A DNA stretch of 64,000 nt from Nageia nagi (lineage: Eukaryota > Pinophyta), in contig JBITNC010000001.1 in assembly GCA_050084985.1 (NCBI GenBank), positions 135,160,001-135,224,000 of the forward strand, given 5' to 3'. The notes under the pieces were generated by a model that saw nothing but the letters and a program-made list of their open reading frames with translations, had not been told where the DNA came from and made no database searches. The position numbers were made by a program, and so were the translations under genes. Positions 13,128-24,735 of the stretch are shown here, in pieces; the first letter of the stretch is position 1, and each line of letters begins with the position of its first letter.

Positions 13128-13850
13128 TTAAAAATCCTTAACAAATCTTCTATAATATCCAGATAATGCCATGAAACTTCTTAGCTCAGTCACATTTGTT
13201 GGTGTAGGCCAACTCATTATTACTTCTACCCTTTTAGGGTCAACTGATATTCCTTTGGTAGATATAATGTGACCTAAATACTGAATGTGAGAAACATAGA
13301 AATCACATTTAAACAATTTACCATATAGTTGATGTCATCTCAAAAATTCTAAGGCTAATCTCAAATGATGGTCATGCTTCTCTTCATTCCTTAAGTATAT
13401 GAGGATATCATCTAAAAAGACTAGCATAAATTTGTGTAAGTATTCTTGGTAAACATTGTTAATCATATTCATGAATGCTGTAGGAGCATTTGTTGATCTG
13501 AATTGTAAGACCACAAACTCATAATGTCCATATTAAGTTTTGAAGGCTATTTTATAGGTATTTGATTCTTTTATCCTCAACTGGTGATAACTTGATATCA
13601 AATCTATCTTGGAAAAGATAACAGCATCTTTGAGCTAATCTAACAAGTCATCAATTTTAGGTAGAGGATATCTATTTTTGATGATTAACTTGTTCAACAT
13701 CCTATAGTCAATACATAATCTCAATGTTCCATCCTTATTTTTGACAAATAATATAGGAGTGCCCCAGGGTGATACACTAGGCTTTATCAATCCTTTCTTC
13801 ATAAGATCTTGTAACTGAACTTTTAACTCCTGCATCTCAATGGTGTTCAT
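13128..13850 (-). pseudogene. pol: Gypsy A reverse transcriptase
   Basis: The frame 13850-13635 holds the RT start ([44 protein letters not shown]). The middle is broken by stops, but the catalytic block FLDDILIY can be read, with FLDD at 13418-13407. The last part, 13316-13128, has YLGHIISTKGISVDPKRVE and LRSFMALSGYYRRFVKDF. All conserved blocks are present in the right order on one strand, but in at least three frames. Confidence 0.85.
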
Positions 13851-14168
13851 TCTATAGGGAGTTCTAGAGATAGGTTAAACTCTTGGCACTAGGTCTATCA
13901 AGAAGTCAAATTCTCATTTTGGGGGTAGACCTGGTAATTCTTTGGGAAATACATCCTTATACTTTCTCAACATAGGATATTTGTTTAACATTTCCACCTC
14001 TTTATCCTCTTATTCTACTTCTTTAACCTTAACTAAAAATATAACTTCCCTTTTTCTAATACTTATTCTCATTTGCATGGCTATGACCAAGTAAGGTTCA
14101 AATGGTCCTTGATCATTGAACACCTTGTATTGGTTTTGGGATAAATCAATATATTCCATCCATCCCTC

Positions 14169-14435
14169 CTAAAAACTTATCAAGGCCTTATGTGCCATTA
14201 ACCAATCCATTCCTAGGATAATATCAAAGAAAGCTAAAGGAACCACATATAAATCCCACTCAATAAATCCCTTGGGTAACTTGATCTCAACATTCCTAAA
14301 ACATTGCTTGATATAACACTTTTGACCAGACCCAAACTCTACTTGCCATCCATTTGTCAAAAATTCTAGTGCCTTAATCATGTCTTTAACTAAAGAATTT
14401 GAATAGAAACTATCCGTTGCACCATAATATATCAA
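14169..14435 (-). pseudogene. Gypsy A aspartic protease
   Basis: The frame shows YYGATDSFYS where the family has D-S/C-G-A-T-H-SF. The catalytic Asp is replaced by Tyr. The C-terminal DIILGMDWL block, typical of gypsy retropepsins, is kept near 14215-14190. It lies between the gag zinc knuckle and the RT, as in other chromodomain gypsy elements. It is inactive if the reading is right. Confidence 0.75.
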
Positions 14436-14479
14436 AAATTTAAAAGATTTGCCAAAAACTTTACCTAAAATCTGAAGAG

Positions 14480-15700
14480 GTGTGGCTTATCCTTGAGCTT
14501 GCCTCAATCCAAATGCTACAAAAATTTGATGATCCTTTGGTGGGTCTATCTTCAAAGGGCATTGATTCACATAGTGTGCTCCATCACAATTCCAACATCT
14601 ATCTCATGGAGCTTTCTTTTGATCTAAATTGTTATCCTTACATACATATTGGTTATTTCTTTACTCATAAAAATTGAGGTTTAGGTCCTTAAATCCTGGA
14701 TTTCCATTCCCATGGTTTTGATTCTATATTATAAAATGCTAATTATTCTTTTGGAAACCCTTATTCCTAGGTTTTTTCTTCTCAAACCTCTAAAAATTTC
14801 CATCCTTATGATTCTAATTGATCTTTCTATTACCATTATGCAGAGCCTGTTGCTTAGCACCTTTATTCTTTTGGAAAGGTTCCTTATCTTTTTCATCTGG
14901 TACATAATTTATGAGGGTTTTTGTTATGCCCAAGTTACTTTTAGCTCTTTTAGCTAGATCATAAGCTTGTTCTAATGTATTAAGGTTCAGGACATTGATC
15001 ATAGTCTTGATGTTGGAATCCAACCCCACAAGGAATCGATGAACCTTCAAGTGATTTTTATCATCTAGAACATACTTAATAAGTTTGATGAACTTATAAT
15101 GATAGGTTTGCACACTCATGCAACCTTGTTGAAGTGTATAATATTCCTCATATTTCTTATCAAAATAGACTTGAGGGATACATCTCTTCCAAAATGCTTC
15201 CACAAATTTCAACCACTTCAAATACTAGATTCCATGCTCAACTTTGTAGGCATTCCACCATTCAAGAGAAATATCTTGAAAGTTGTAGGTAGCCTAAATG
15301 GTTTTGGTTTCTAATGATAGATTTTTCATTGAGAAGTAAGTTTTGGCCTCCTCTAACCATAATTTAGTGTGCTCACCTTCGTGCTTTCCATTAAACTTGG
15401 GTATTTGAGCTTTGTTTAGATCAGATGCAAGTTCTTGTTTGATCCTTGCCTGAATCTAGTTGTTCAATCCACCCAATCTTACTTGAGCTAGAAGGATTGG
15501 ATTAGATTCTTATTTTGGAGGATCAACTCTTTGACTCAATAGGTTGTTTATTAGTTCTTACTACTCTGATACCTACTCTTGGAGTCTCATGATGGCTTCT
15601 TCTTCTCTATTGGTTTGATTGGAATGGCTAGAAGAACCTTTAGTGTCATTTGTAGGAGCTTACTAATTTGCATTATTCATTATTCTTCTTCTAACATTTT
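14480..15700 (-). pseudogene. gag: Gypsy A gag with zinc knuckle
   Basis: The longest piece, 15221-14814 (135 aa), is the gypsy gag core: WLKFVEAFWKRCIPQVY, then LQQGCMSVQTYHYKFIKL, then FLVGLDSNIKTMI. Downstream a CX2CX3HX4C zinc knuckle (CWNCDGAHYVNQC) is read at 14597-14559. The N-terminal part, above 15230, is broken up by stops. The protein would package element RNA. Confidence 0.75.
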
Positions 15701-15947
15701 ACCCCCTAACATTTGCATTTTGGCCCCTAACATTTCTTTTGTTTGCACTAGCATTAGCATTCATGGGAAGGCTATTCATGTCACCTTGTCATAGGTTTTC
15801 TGAAGCTCTAGTTACATGTCTTGGGATTACCATAATCTAAGTCAACCAAATAGTATTGTTATCAAGCTCATGCATACTCAATCTAGACTTCCTAAAATTT
15901 TATAGCAAAAGAGTCATGGACCATATGCCTGAGAGTTTGAACTTGTT

Positions 15948-15960
15948 GCTTTGATACCAA
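15948..15960 (-). other. Primer binding site of gypsy A
   Basis: On the minus strand the bases TTGGTATCAAAGC directly follow the LTR end. They match, with one change, the TGGTATCAGAGC complement of initiator Met tRNA that plant LTR elements commonly use. Confidence 0.75.
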
Positions 15961-16577
15961 TGTAATGCATCCACTAATTATCATCAACCAAAGCCTTAAA
16001 TTTTTGACCTAATTTTTTTTTTTTTTAAATGTAACACTCGAATGATTTAGGAATGAACAAGGTGATCCCACATGAGCTTGTTATGTTGCTAGCTAGCTTA
16101 GCATTCAATTAGCAAGATTGGTCAAGAACCTAGGGTAACCAACCTTGATAAATGTTTCTATTATTCACTTTTGAATAGTCACCCTATTGAAAAGATGCCT
16201 CAAAAATAACCTCACAATTTCAATTCCACATCCCATGTGCAATAGGCTTTTTGATTATGGCATGGTGGTTTTCTACTCGGGACCCATAACACCCAAGAGA
16301 TCATACTTCCACTAATTTAGTCATTATCTCCTGATGATAACTCTCCATATCATAGGAGCAGTTAACTTGTCCTAGGAAAGCTTCATTATGAGTAGGTAGC
16401 TTCACCTATGGAATAATCATCATACCCCTATCTACTAACTACAAGTGATAAGACTAGTAGTTACCCTCATTCAGTAATAGTAGTTTTTTTATTGCTATCC
16501 CCACTTGACTCACCTGTCAAGGAATATGAGTACTAACCTACCCATAACTATCATCTAGTCCCATGTGGTTTGGCATC
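15961..16577 (-). repeat. Right LTR of gypsy A, first part (interrupted)
   Basis: This matches 8337 to about 8960. It breaks off at 16577, where gypsy B begins, and resumes at 28202. The last five bases (16573-16577, GCATC) are the target duplication of B. Confidence 0.88.
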
Positions 16578-16987
16578 TATTAGGATCCCATATCCTAATA
16601 TTTTAGTGTTAGTATTAGTTATTTTAATTAAATTATCAACCTATATTGTAAATAGTAATATTATGATTGTAAGGGCAGGGCCCGATTTTGCATTACTATT
16701 AGGGTTAGGGTTAGTATATTATAAATAGATGAAAGTATGTGGAGAAATGGATCTTGAACATTATTTTCAATTTTGGAGTTGTAAGGAGGTAGCCCCCTCG
16801 AAGAAACCTATGATTCTATTACTATTCAATAAAATCCTATCCTTATCTACTTATTATTGCTATTTCATATTCTATAATCAACATATGCTATGTTATTTCC
16901 ATTAGATTAGTTGTCATTTTCTTATTCAAATTGAATTTCATTTACATTTTTGCAATATTTCCCTTTCATATTTGTAGCATCATATCA
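16578..16987 (+). repeat. 5' LTR of gypsy B
   Basis: 410 bases, paired with 27789-28196. It holds a TATA-like TTATAAATAG near 16719 and a short AGGGTTAGGGTTAG stretch near 16701, both also found in the other LTR. It ends at ATCA before the primer binding site. Confidence 0.9.
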
Positions 16988-16989
16988 TC

Positions 16990-17002
16990 TGGTATTAGAG
17001 CT
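16990..17002 (+). other. Primer binding site of gypsy B
   Basis: TGGTATTAGAGCT, two bases after the LTR. It matches the Met tRNA-type site with one C-to-T change. Confidence 0.8.
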
Positions 17003-17775
17003 CTTTCCAATGCCATTCTACTACATAAAATTCTTTTTCTTAAAGGTCTAAGCTAGAAACCTTGTACTGAAGGTTTTAAAATATCCAAGAGGATCTATTA
17101 TTTTTGGCTAAGCACACTTTCCCATAAAAGCTATGTGTGAAGTGAGGTGCAAAAAACTCTACACCAATACTCAAGTATTAAATAGAACCCTATATAGAAT
17201 TGAACTCCATGTACCAAAAGGTATATCAGAGAATATTTAGGCTATAAATAGAAACTAGGTAGAAAATTGTGTCAATCATCTGTAAATTGTAGTGCACTAG
17301 CAAGTGTTGTTGGAAAGTTACTTATCACAGAAGCCATCTTTGTAGCCTCTTTCCTTGTGAAAGTTGGATAGTAAGGGTGTTTAGACAAGCCCATAGAGCA
17401 GATAATCCTTACCCTAGAATCATTCCTTCACATAAAAAACCTTGAATTGAGAGGTAGAATGTATGACTTGTAGTTTCTTAGAGCTGCTAAAAATAACAAT
17501 TCAAAGGTAGCAAAACCTTCAGAGCTAAATAACTAAACATATGTACCATTTTAGCATTTTTTAACAAAAGTAGATAGATCCATAGACATAAAAAAAATTT
17601 TTAGGAGTTCAAAAATCATCATTAAGAGACCTATCCCATTATTATCATCTTTTTGAGCTAATCATTTTTGTATATTACACCTATACACTTTTTTAAGAAC
17701 TTTCTAAAAATAGCAATTTCTAAAAATAATAGTTTCCAAAAATAATAGTTTTAGAAATAGTAGTTTCTAGAAATG
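17003..17775 (+). other. Untranslated leader of gypsy B
   Basis: No protein-like frame lies between the primer binding site and the gag start. This is a normal leader length for such elements. Confidence 0.5.
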
Positions 17776-18840
17776 GCACTTGAGACAAGATCCCAGATAG
17801 CAGCACAAGTTGATCCTACCTTGATGACATTTTAGACTATGATCCAACAAATGATAGATACACTTATCGACACATTCAAGGTTGAAATCTGACAACTACA
17901 AACCCAAATAGAAACCATTAATAGTAAGTGTAGTAGTATCCAACTAAGTATCAGTCATACCAATAATGCATCCAATTCATAGGAGTTAGGGTATTCAAGA
18001 AATCCATAGGGGTATAATCATAACTTTTAGGTCAACAAGGTGGTTTCATTCTTCGTTGCAAAACTGAATTGGATTTTTCTCGATTTGATGGAGATGATCC
18101 CACTGGCTAGATTTATAAGTCCAAAATAATATTTTACATTGAACCAAATTCTAGAAGATTTGAAGGTGCACATGGAAACTTTTCATTTGGATCATGAAGC
18201 TCTCCAATGGTACCAATGGTACTAAAAAACTCATCCTACTCCTTCATGGGATGAATTTACTCAATAATTATTGACCCTTTTTGGTCCTAGTGACTATGAA
18301 GATTTCATAGGGGCATTGACCAATTCACATCAAACCACAATAGTCAAAGAATACAAAAATCAATTTGAGAAACTAGCAAATCACATAAAGGGGTTGGATG
18401 AATCATTTTTCACAAGTTATTTTATTAGTGGATTAAAGGAAGAAATTAAACCAGACTTCAAAATGTTTAATCCCAAAACTATGATGGATGTTATTGCTTT
18501 GGCAAAGCTTGTTTAAGATAAGGCTAGTGCTCATCAATGAAATGTAAGGCCCTTATTCACAAAGACACATAATAATTCCCATTCCTCTAATAACACAAGT
18601 TCCCTAACACCAAATCGCATAATGCAAACTAAGAAGTTGACATGGGAGGAAATGGAAGAGCATCGAAAGAAGGGTTTGTGCTATAATTATGATGAGAAAT
18701 TTGTTCATAGTTATCGTTGTACTTAACAAAAGTTATATTTGCTTGATGCTGATGCTCCTAGTGAGGAGGAATATGAGAGTGCATCTGAAGAGGTTACAAA
18801 GGAAATTCTAGATGAGGAGGCCTTGATTATCTCTTAAGTG
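17776..18840 (+). pseudogene. gag: Gypsy B gag
   Basis: A start MALETRSQIAAQVDPTL is readable at 17776. The core then shows ETFHLDHEALQWYQWY, PSWDEFTQ, and in the open frame 18271-18516 TLFGPSDYEDFIGALTNSHQ, VKEYKNQFEKLANHIKG and FISGLKEEIKPD, the classic gypsy gag core. A zinc knuckle near 18679-18720 reads CYNYDEKFVHSYRC, in which the second Cys has become Tyr. At least six stops fall mostly at Gln positions. Confidence 0.8.
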
Positions 18841-18869
18841 CATTAGTAGGAATTACTACCCCATAAAAT

Positions 18870-19130
18870 ATGAAGGTTGAAAAATGCACTCTCATCATAT
18901 TGTTGGATTCAAGAAGTACTCATAATTTCATTGATCCATGGGTGGCTAAGGCTGCTGATTGTTACATCCATCATACAAATAATTTTGAGGTTATGGTTGG
19001 TAATGGAGAAAAAATAGAATGCAAAGGCACATGTCAAAATGTCAAACTAAGCATGGGCCACTATACTTTGAAAAGTGACATGTAAGCTTTGCCACTTGGG
19101 GGATGTGATATAGTTTTGGGGGTGTAATGG
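18870..19130 (+). pseudogene. Gypsy B aspartic protease
   Basis: The 71-aa frame has LIILLDSRSTHNFIDPWVA, matching the retropepsin active-site block, with the Gly of D-S-G changed to Arg. After a stop, LPLGGCDIVLGV is visible in broken form near 19090-19125, the second protease landmark. The loss of Gly suggests an inactive enzyme. Confidence 0.75.
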
Positions 19131-19479
19131 TTGAGGAATTTAGGCACTATTTAGTGGAATTTTGTAGAGCTATGGATGACCTTCAAGATAGCCAAACAAG
19201 AGCATACTCTTAGGGGATTACAAGTTGTACCTTCACAAATTGTGAGCTCCCATTACATGGAAAAGATCCTACAAAAAACTAGGAAGGGAATGCTAGCATA
19301 GTTATACTCTTTAGCAATAACTAAATTTGAATTCATAGAACCTAAGGACCTATAGTCCATCTTGAGTAAGCATGCATGTACCTTTGAGGAACTAATAGGC
19401 TTACCACCCTAGTGATCTCATGAGAATGCTATCCAGTTGGTGCCAAGAAGTCAACTACCAAACATTCATCCTTATTGGT

Positions 19480-20040
19480 ATCTTTGTTTACAAAAGAATA
19501 AAATTGAAAAATTGATTCAAGAACTATTAGATGTTGGAGTAATATGACCTAGTGTAAGCCCATATTCTTTTCCAGTTATATTGGTTCATAAGAAAGATGG
19601 ATCATGGCATATGTGTGTAGATTTCAAGGCTCTCAATAAAATTACCATCAAGGATAAATTTTTGATACCGATCATTGATAAATTGTTGGATGAACTACAT
19701 GGGGCAAGATATTTTTTCAAGTTGGACCTATGATCTATGTATCACCAAATCTACCTCAAGGAGGAGGATATACCAAAAATTGCATTTTGCACCCATGAGG
19801 GCCATTATGAGTTCTTGGTCATGCCTTTTAGCATCACAAATGCTCCATCCACATTTCAAAATTTAATGAATCAAGTGTTTCATCTATTCCTCAGGAAGTT
19901 CATTTTAGTTTTCTTTGATGATATCTTGATCTATAGTAAGACATGGTAGAACACATGACACATGTTGACCAAACCTTACAAATTTTGAGGGAACATTGGT
20001 TATATGCAAAAAAATTCAAATGATCACTTGGAAAGAGGCA
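19480..20040 (+). pseudogene. pol: Gypsy B reverse transcriptase
   Basis: The RT blocks appear in order: KIEKLIQELLDVGVI, then [81 protein letters not shown], and the catalytic [13 protein letters not shown] with FFDD at 19911-19922. Several stops (such as the one after FFKLDL) interrupt one main frame. The next 170 bases are shifted and hard to read. Confidence 0.87.
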
Positions 20041-20134
20041 AATTGACTAATTATTCCATATTATATCCAAATAGGAACTTAAGGTGGATCCACATAAGAT
20101 TATTGACATGCAAAAATAGTCTATTCCTACATAT

Positions 20135-20700
20135 TTGAAAAGTCTTCAAGGATTCTTGGGGTTGATAGGCTATTATAAAAAAATTGTGAAAGAATATGGT
20201 AAGATTGTAGCACCTCTAACAATTTTGTTGAAAAATAATTCATTCCAATGGTCCATTCAAGCTGAGGAAGCTTTCCTTAAGCTCAAGGATGTAATGTGTA
20301 CCACCTTGGTATTGGTAATACCAGATTTTTTTGAAACCTTTATGATAAAAAGTGATGCTTGTGGAGTAGGAATCAGAGTAGTATTGATGCAGGAGGGGTA
20401 AATATACCTATGAAAAAGAAATGCTTGCTATCATTTGTAAAAATTTGGGTAAATCCACCTATGAAAAAGAAATGCTTTCCATTATTCATGCAGTTCAATG
20501 CTAGAGACCATATCTCATTAGTTACCATTTGATCATCCTTATGGATCATCATAGTTTGAAATTTTTTATTGAGTAATGTATTTCTATGCCTGAGCAATAA
20601 AAATGGGTGACCAAACTATTGGGGTATGATTATGAGATAGTATATTGTAAAGGTAAAGAGAATGTGGTTATCGATGGTCTATCCAAAAAATTTGAAGATT
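20135..20700 (+). pseudogene. pol: Gypsy B RNase H, with an in-frame internal duplication
   Basis: The frame 20135-20401 has LQGFLGLIGYYKKIVKEYG, FQWSIQAEEAFLKLKDVM and MIKSDACGVGIRVVLMQ, the RT connection and RNase H start. A block TYEKEMLAII is then read near 20405 and again, 51 bases later, as TYEKEMLSII. The rest (HHSLKFFIE, LLGYDYEIVYCKGKENVV) follows to about 20690. The repeat of 17 codons would have disturbed the fold. Confidence 0.8.
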
Positions 20701-20829
20701 AAGTAGCACTGAAAGCTCTTTCATCTCTTATTCCTCAATGGTTGGATAAAGTTAAATAAGAGTGGGCAAAGGAAAGCTCCATCCAAGAATTGTTAAAATA
20801 AATCACTTAAGATCCCATGAGTTAACCAC

Positions 20830-21190
20830 ACCACACATGGCATGATGGTATTTTGAGATTCAAAGGTCAAATTTTGTTACCATCTCCTTCAAAATGTAAA
20901 TCAAAAATACTTTTTGAGTTTCATTCCATACCTACATCAAGATATTATGGATTTCTAGAAACTTATAAATGGGTGGCATGGTCATTCTATTGGGTAGGTA
21001 TGAAATTGGATATCAAGTAGTTTGTGGTAGCTTATGATGTGTGTTAATGATAAAAGTGTGAGATAGTGGGTACTCTGGGACTCCTTCAACCTCTTCCCAT
21101 ACCTAATCATACATGGATTGATATCTTAATGGATTTAATTAAAGGCATTCCTAAATCCAATGGTAAATTAGTTATTCTAGTGGTAGTTGA
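20830..21190 (+). pseudogene. pol: Gypsy B integrase, first part
   Basis: The frame reads HDGILRFKGQILLPSPSK, the degraded zinc-binding region, and LGLLQPLPIPNHTWIDILMD, where the catalytic core begins; the Asp of DILMD is the expected first catalytic residue. It stops at VVVD, where copia C1 is inserted. The core resumes at 26787. Confidence 0.78.
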
Positions 21191-21735
21191 TGTTAGGATT
21201 TAATAAGTTTATATAAGCATGAGCATCAATAATTCTCTTACTCCTTAGCAAAAGAAACAACATTCAAAGCATACTACTGAAATCAAATAACCATGAACAT
21301 CAATCACACAAAGAGAGACACAAGAGATAACTTGGTTCACCCAATGTAGGCTACATCCACGGAGAAGCTTTCAACCCTTTTGCATATCATTCTTCAAAGT
21401 CCTCCAAGCAACAAACCAGCAGCATAACCTTGCTACAATCTTCACTTTGGAGTTACAACAAAACCTCACTACAATCTCTCTCTCAATAATCACAATCTAC
21501 TTCACAATTGCTGTCAAAACTACAATACTACATGCCTCAACTCAAGCCTCTTATTTATAGGTACAAACTAACCCAACTTAAACCCAAGTTGGATCAGGAA
21601 GGTCGTTAGGTAACCCCCAACCCTTCTATAATTGATAACTAGGTGTCATGGCTTCTTGGCAACTGAAATTTGGTGTTAAACGAGAAAGAAATTGCTCTCT
21701 ATTTTCTAGCCGATTGTAGTCTCCATTTTCTAACA
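21191..21735 (-). repeat. Left LTR of C1 (3' LTR in element sense)
   Basis: 545 bases, TG to CA, paired with 26242-26786. On the minus strand a TATA-like CTATAAATAAGAGGC lies near 21560-21547. The adjacent bases 21736-21747 are the polypurine tract (AAGTGGGAGAT on the minus strand). Confidence 0.92.
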
Positions 21736-21795
21736 ATCTCCCACTTGGAGACTTCTTCCTCTGCAACAAGGGTCAAAAGCTTCTCATCTTGGCCT

Positions 21796-22452
21796 TTACT
21801 CCTTAAGACCAATCCAAGTTGAGCAAGAGCCCAACTTCTCCTTTGTAACAACTTTAGTGAACATGTTCATAGGATTTTGAGACGTATGAATCTTCCCCAA
21901 ACTGACTGAACCATCCTCCAACGCTATCCTGATGAAGTGGTACCTCAATTTGATATTCTTGGTTCTCAAATGATAGGTTGAGTTCTTTGCAAGATGAATA
22001 GCACTCTGGCTATCACTCCATAGCTTCACATCCTCCTACACCTTTTCTAGTTCCTCCATCAATCTCTTCAACCAAATCAATTCTTTACTCACCTCCGTGA
22101 TCGCAACATACTCTACCTTAGTAGTGGAGAGAGCCACAACCTGTTGAAGCTTTGAAATCCAACTAACCGTTGTACCTCCAATGGTAAACACATATCCTAT
22201 AGTGCTTCTCCCACCATCTATATCACCTGCCATGTCAGAGTCAACATAACCTTGCAAACAAGAGTTAGATCCACCAAAACATAAAGAGTAATGAGAAGTA
22301 CCCTTTAAATACCTAAGGATCCATTTAATTGCTTCCCAATGCCCTTTTCCTAGATTGTTCATGAATCTACTAACCACTCCCACTGCTCGTGCTATATCTG
22401 GTCTAGTGCACACCATTGCATACATTAAACTTCCAACCGCTGAAGCATAAGG
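21796..22452 (-). pseudogene. pol: C1 RNase H and end of RT
   Basis: On the minus strand, frame 22425-22036 has MYAMVCTRPDIARAVGVVSR, WILRYLKGTSHYSLCFGG, GYVDSDMAGDIDGGRSTIGY and ALSTTKVEYVAI, the end of copia RT and RNase H. A TAG at 22036 (CAG in C2) ends that frame. The RNase H C-terminus continues at 22029-21796 (LWSDSQSAIHLAKNS, to WIGLKE) and ends exactly where C2's does. The upstream RT is cut off by the inserted LTR at 22453. Confidence 0.9.
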
Positions 22453-22946
22453 TGTTAGAATTTGTAATGAAATATTGTGAATATCTAAACTCCTTGTAAG
22501 TTCAATTAATCACTTAAAGGATATGTAGATACCTTAAGGGATTAATTGAATTCTTTATTATGTGTGGACTTTGACCTAACCATGGGGTTAGTTGGTAGGT
22601 TAAAGTTAGGTCACACATTTATTGTAACCCTAACCTAACCCTTGGGTTAAAGGGAGGTTAGGGAGGTGCTCTCAAGCTATAAATAGAGGGCCTCTCCTCT
22701 TGTAAAGATATCTAAGTTTTGGAGTAAGATTACTCTACTAGGTTGTGTAGGAGAGAGCAAGAGAATAGTTGTAAGAGAGGCATAGATTGAGAATAGAGAA
22801 CTAGTTGTGGATGTACTCCCAAGGAGGGAGGAACCACATTATATTGGTGTCATATTGTGTGAATGATGTTCTTAGAATTGTATATGATGAATGATTTAGC
22901 TTCCTAGTCTTGGACCTTGAGAATTAGATCTAGGCTAATTCTATCA
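22453..22946 (+). mobile_element. Probable solo LTR inserted in C1
   Basis: A 494-base block absent from C2 at the same point of the polyprotein. It is flanked by perfect TAAGG duplications (22448-22452 and 22947-22951). It begins TGTTAGAATT and ends AATTCTATCA, an imperfect inverted terminal repeat of LTR type. A TATA-like CTATAAATAGAGGG lies near 22678, which suggests a plus-strand LTR. There is no internal region, primer site or second LTR, so a solo LTR left by LTR-LTR recombination is the simplest reading. A very short non-autonomous LTR element is the alternative. Confidence 0.82.
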
Positions 22947-23880
22947 TAAGGAACCTTAGTCATGTACTCCTTTTCCTTATCTGTCTTAGGACATAAATGT
23001 TTGGTGAGTTTAAAATGCTTTGCCAATGGTGTAGTTACAGATTTTGCATCTTTCATATTGAACCTTTTAAGAACCTTATCAATATAATCTTCTTGACTTA
23101 GTCTAAGTAAGTGGTTTTGTTTATCTCTTGTTATTTTCATTCCAAGGATTTGTTTAGCTTCACCCAAATCTTTCATTTCAAAAATATTAGCCAACTTTTT
23201 CTTAAGATCAACAATATCCTGCATACTAGATCTTGCTACCAACATATCATCAACATATAAAAGCAAGATTACATAGTTTCCATTTGTTGTCTTCTTTACA
23301 TATACACAATGATCAGATTGACATCTTACAAATTCATTTGTTATCATGAAAGTTTCAAACTTATGATACCATTGCCTAGTGCTTGCTTCAAACCGTACAA
23401 GCTTTTTTTCAATTTACATACATACCCTTCTTTACGTTTGACCTCAAAACCTTTGGGTTGATGCATATAAATATCCTCCTCCAAATCCCCATGAAGAAAA
23501 GCTGTCTTTACATCCAGTTGTTCAAGAAACAAATTTTTAGTAGAAACAAGACTCAATATTGCTCTAATCGAGGTCATTTTAACAACTGGAGAAAAAATCT
23601 CATCATAATCGATACCTTTTTTCTATTCAAAACCTTTTACTACAAGTCTTGCTTTGTACCTTTATCGCCCGTCTACCTCCTCCTTTATCCTATACACCCA
23701 TTTGTTAGTAAGTGCCTTCTTACCCTCTGGAAGCTCAACCAAACTCCAAGTCTGATTCTTGAGTAAGGAGTCCATCTCCTCCTTCATAGCATGCTCCCAC
23801 TTAATCTGTGTATCACCCTACATAGCTTCATCAAAACATTTAGGTTCACCACCATCAGTATAAAGAATATGATAAAGAGC
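22947..23880 (-). pseudogene. pol: C1 reverse transcriptase
   Basis: Minus-strand RT in two frames. From about 23880 to 23344 it reads NKWVYRIKEEVDG, then a TAA (CAA in C2), then [37 protein letters not shown] and [10 protein letters not shown] one-base deletion near 23380 shifts the frame. The second piece, 23347-22947, has CVYVKKTTNGNY, the catalytic YVDD at 23257-23246, and LGMKITRDKQNHLLRLS. All copia RT blocks are present. Confidence 0.9.
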
Positions 23881-23889
23881 AGGAGAGTA

Positions 23890-24735
23890 TCATTCAGGAG
23901 GTTTACTAATCCTTGAGGATCTTCTTAGTGACAAAGTTTGAGGTGTTTGTGGTGAAGGTGCTTGATCATTATTATTAACAGGATCCTTATATTGATCAAC
24001 ATCTTCTAGAGATACAAACTTAGGTTCCCCAACCTTTTGCAATCTATCTTTATACATGCTTTTCTCATTAAATACAACATCTCTACTTCTAATGATTTTA
24101 TGGTTATCAACATCCCATAACCTATATCCCAAATCATTAACACCATATCCAACAAGATAGCATTTTTGTGATTTTGCATCAAGTTTCTTTCTATCCTCTT
24201 TATCAACATGTGCAAAAGCCTCACAACCAAAGACTCTCAAGAATGAGTAATTCACCTTTTTTCCTGTCCACATCTCCTTTGGAATGCCTCCATATAAAGC
24301 GATAGATGGACCCCTGTTAATCAAGTAAATAGCAGTGTCAATAGCATCAGCCCAAAGATTCAAAGGAAACCTAGCATGTATCCTCATACTTCTAGCCCTT
24401 TCTAAGATAGTCCTATTCATTCTTTCTGCAACCCCATTTTCCTATGGAGTTTTAGGGACCACCTTAATCCTTCTAATGCCATTGTGTGAACAAAATGAAT
24501 CAAACTCATTATTGCAAAATTCCCCACCATTATTGGACTTAAGACATTTCAACTTAGAATTAGTTTCATTCTCAACCAATGCCTTCCACCTCTTAAATGT
24601 TTCAAACACATTAGATTTCTTTTTAATACAGTATACCTATGTCTTTCTAGTACAATCATCAATAAAAGTGACAAAATAAGATGAGCCTCCAAGTGAGCAA
24701 ACCTGTGCAGGACCCCACACATCTGTATGAACAAG
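23890..24735 (-). pseudogene. pol: C1 integrase core and C-terminus
   Basis: Starts with HTDVWGPAQV (first catalytic Asp kept) and FIDDCTRKT, then TAG at 24637 where C2 has Trp. It continues with KSNNGGEF, where the second catalytic Asp is changed to Asn (codon 24534-24532), and after a TAG near 24442 with ENGVAERMNRTILERARSM, WADAIDTAIYLINRGPS and VFGCEAFAHV. It ends at a stop in 23890 just before the RT linker. Probably inactive through both the stops and the Asn. Confidence 0.88.

Noticed and set aside
15948-15960. tRNA gene at primer binding sites
   Set aside because: Only the 12-13 bases complementary to a tRNA end are present; there is no tRNA body.
16700-16716. Telomere-like AGGGTTAGGGTTAG
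   Set aside because: Only two units, present in both LTRs of gypsy B and not the plant TTTAGGG form. It is part of the LTR, not a telomere.
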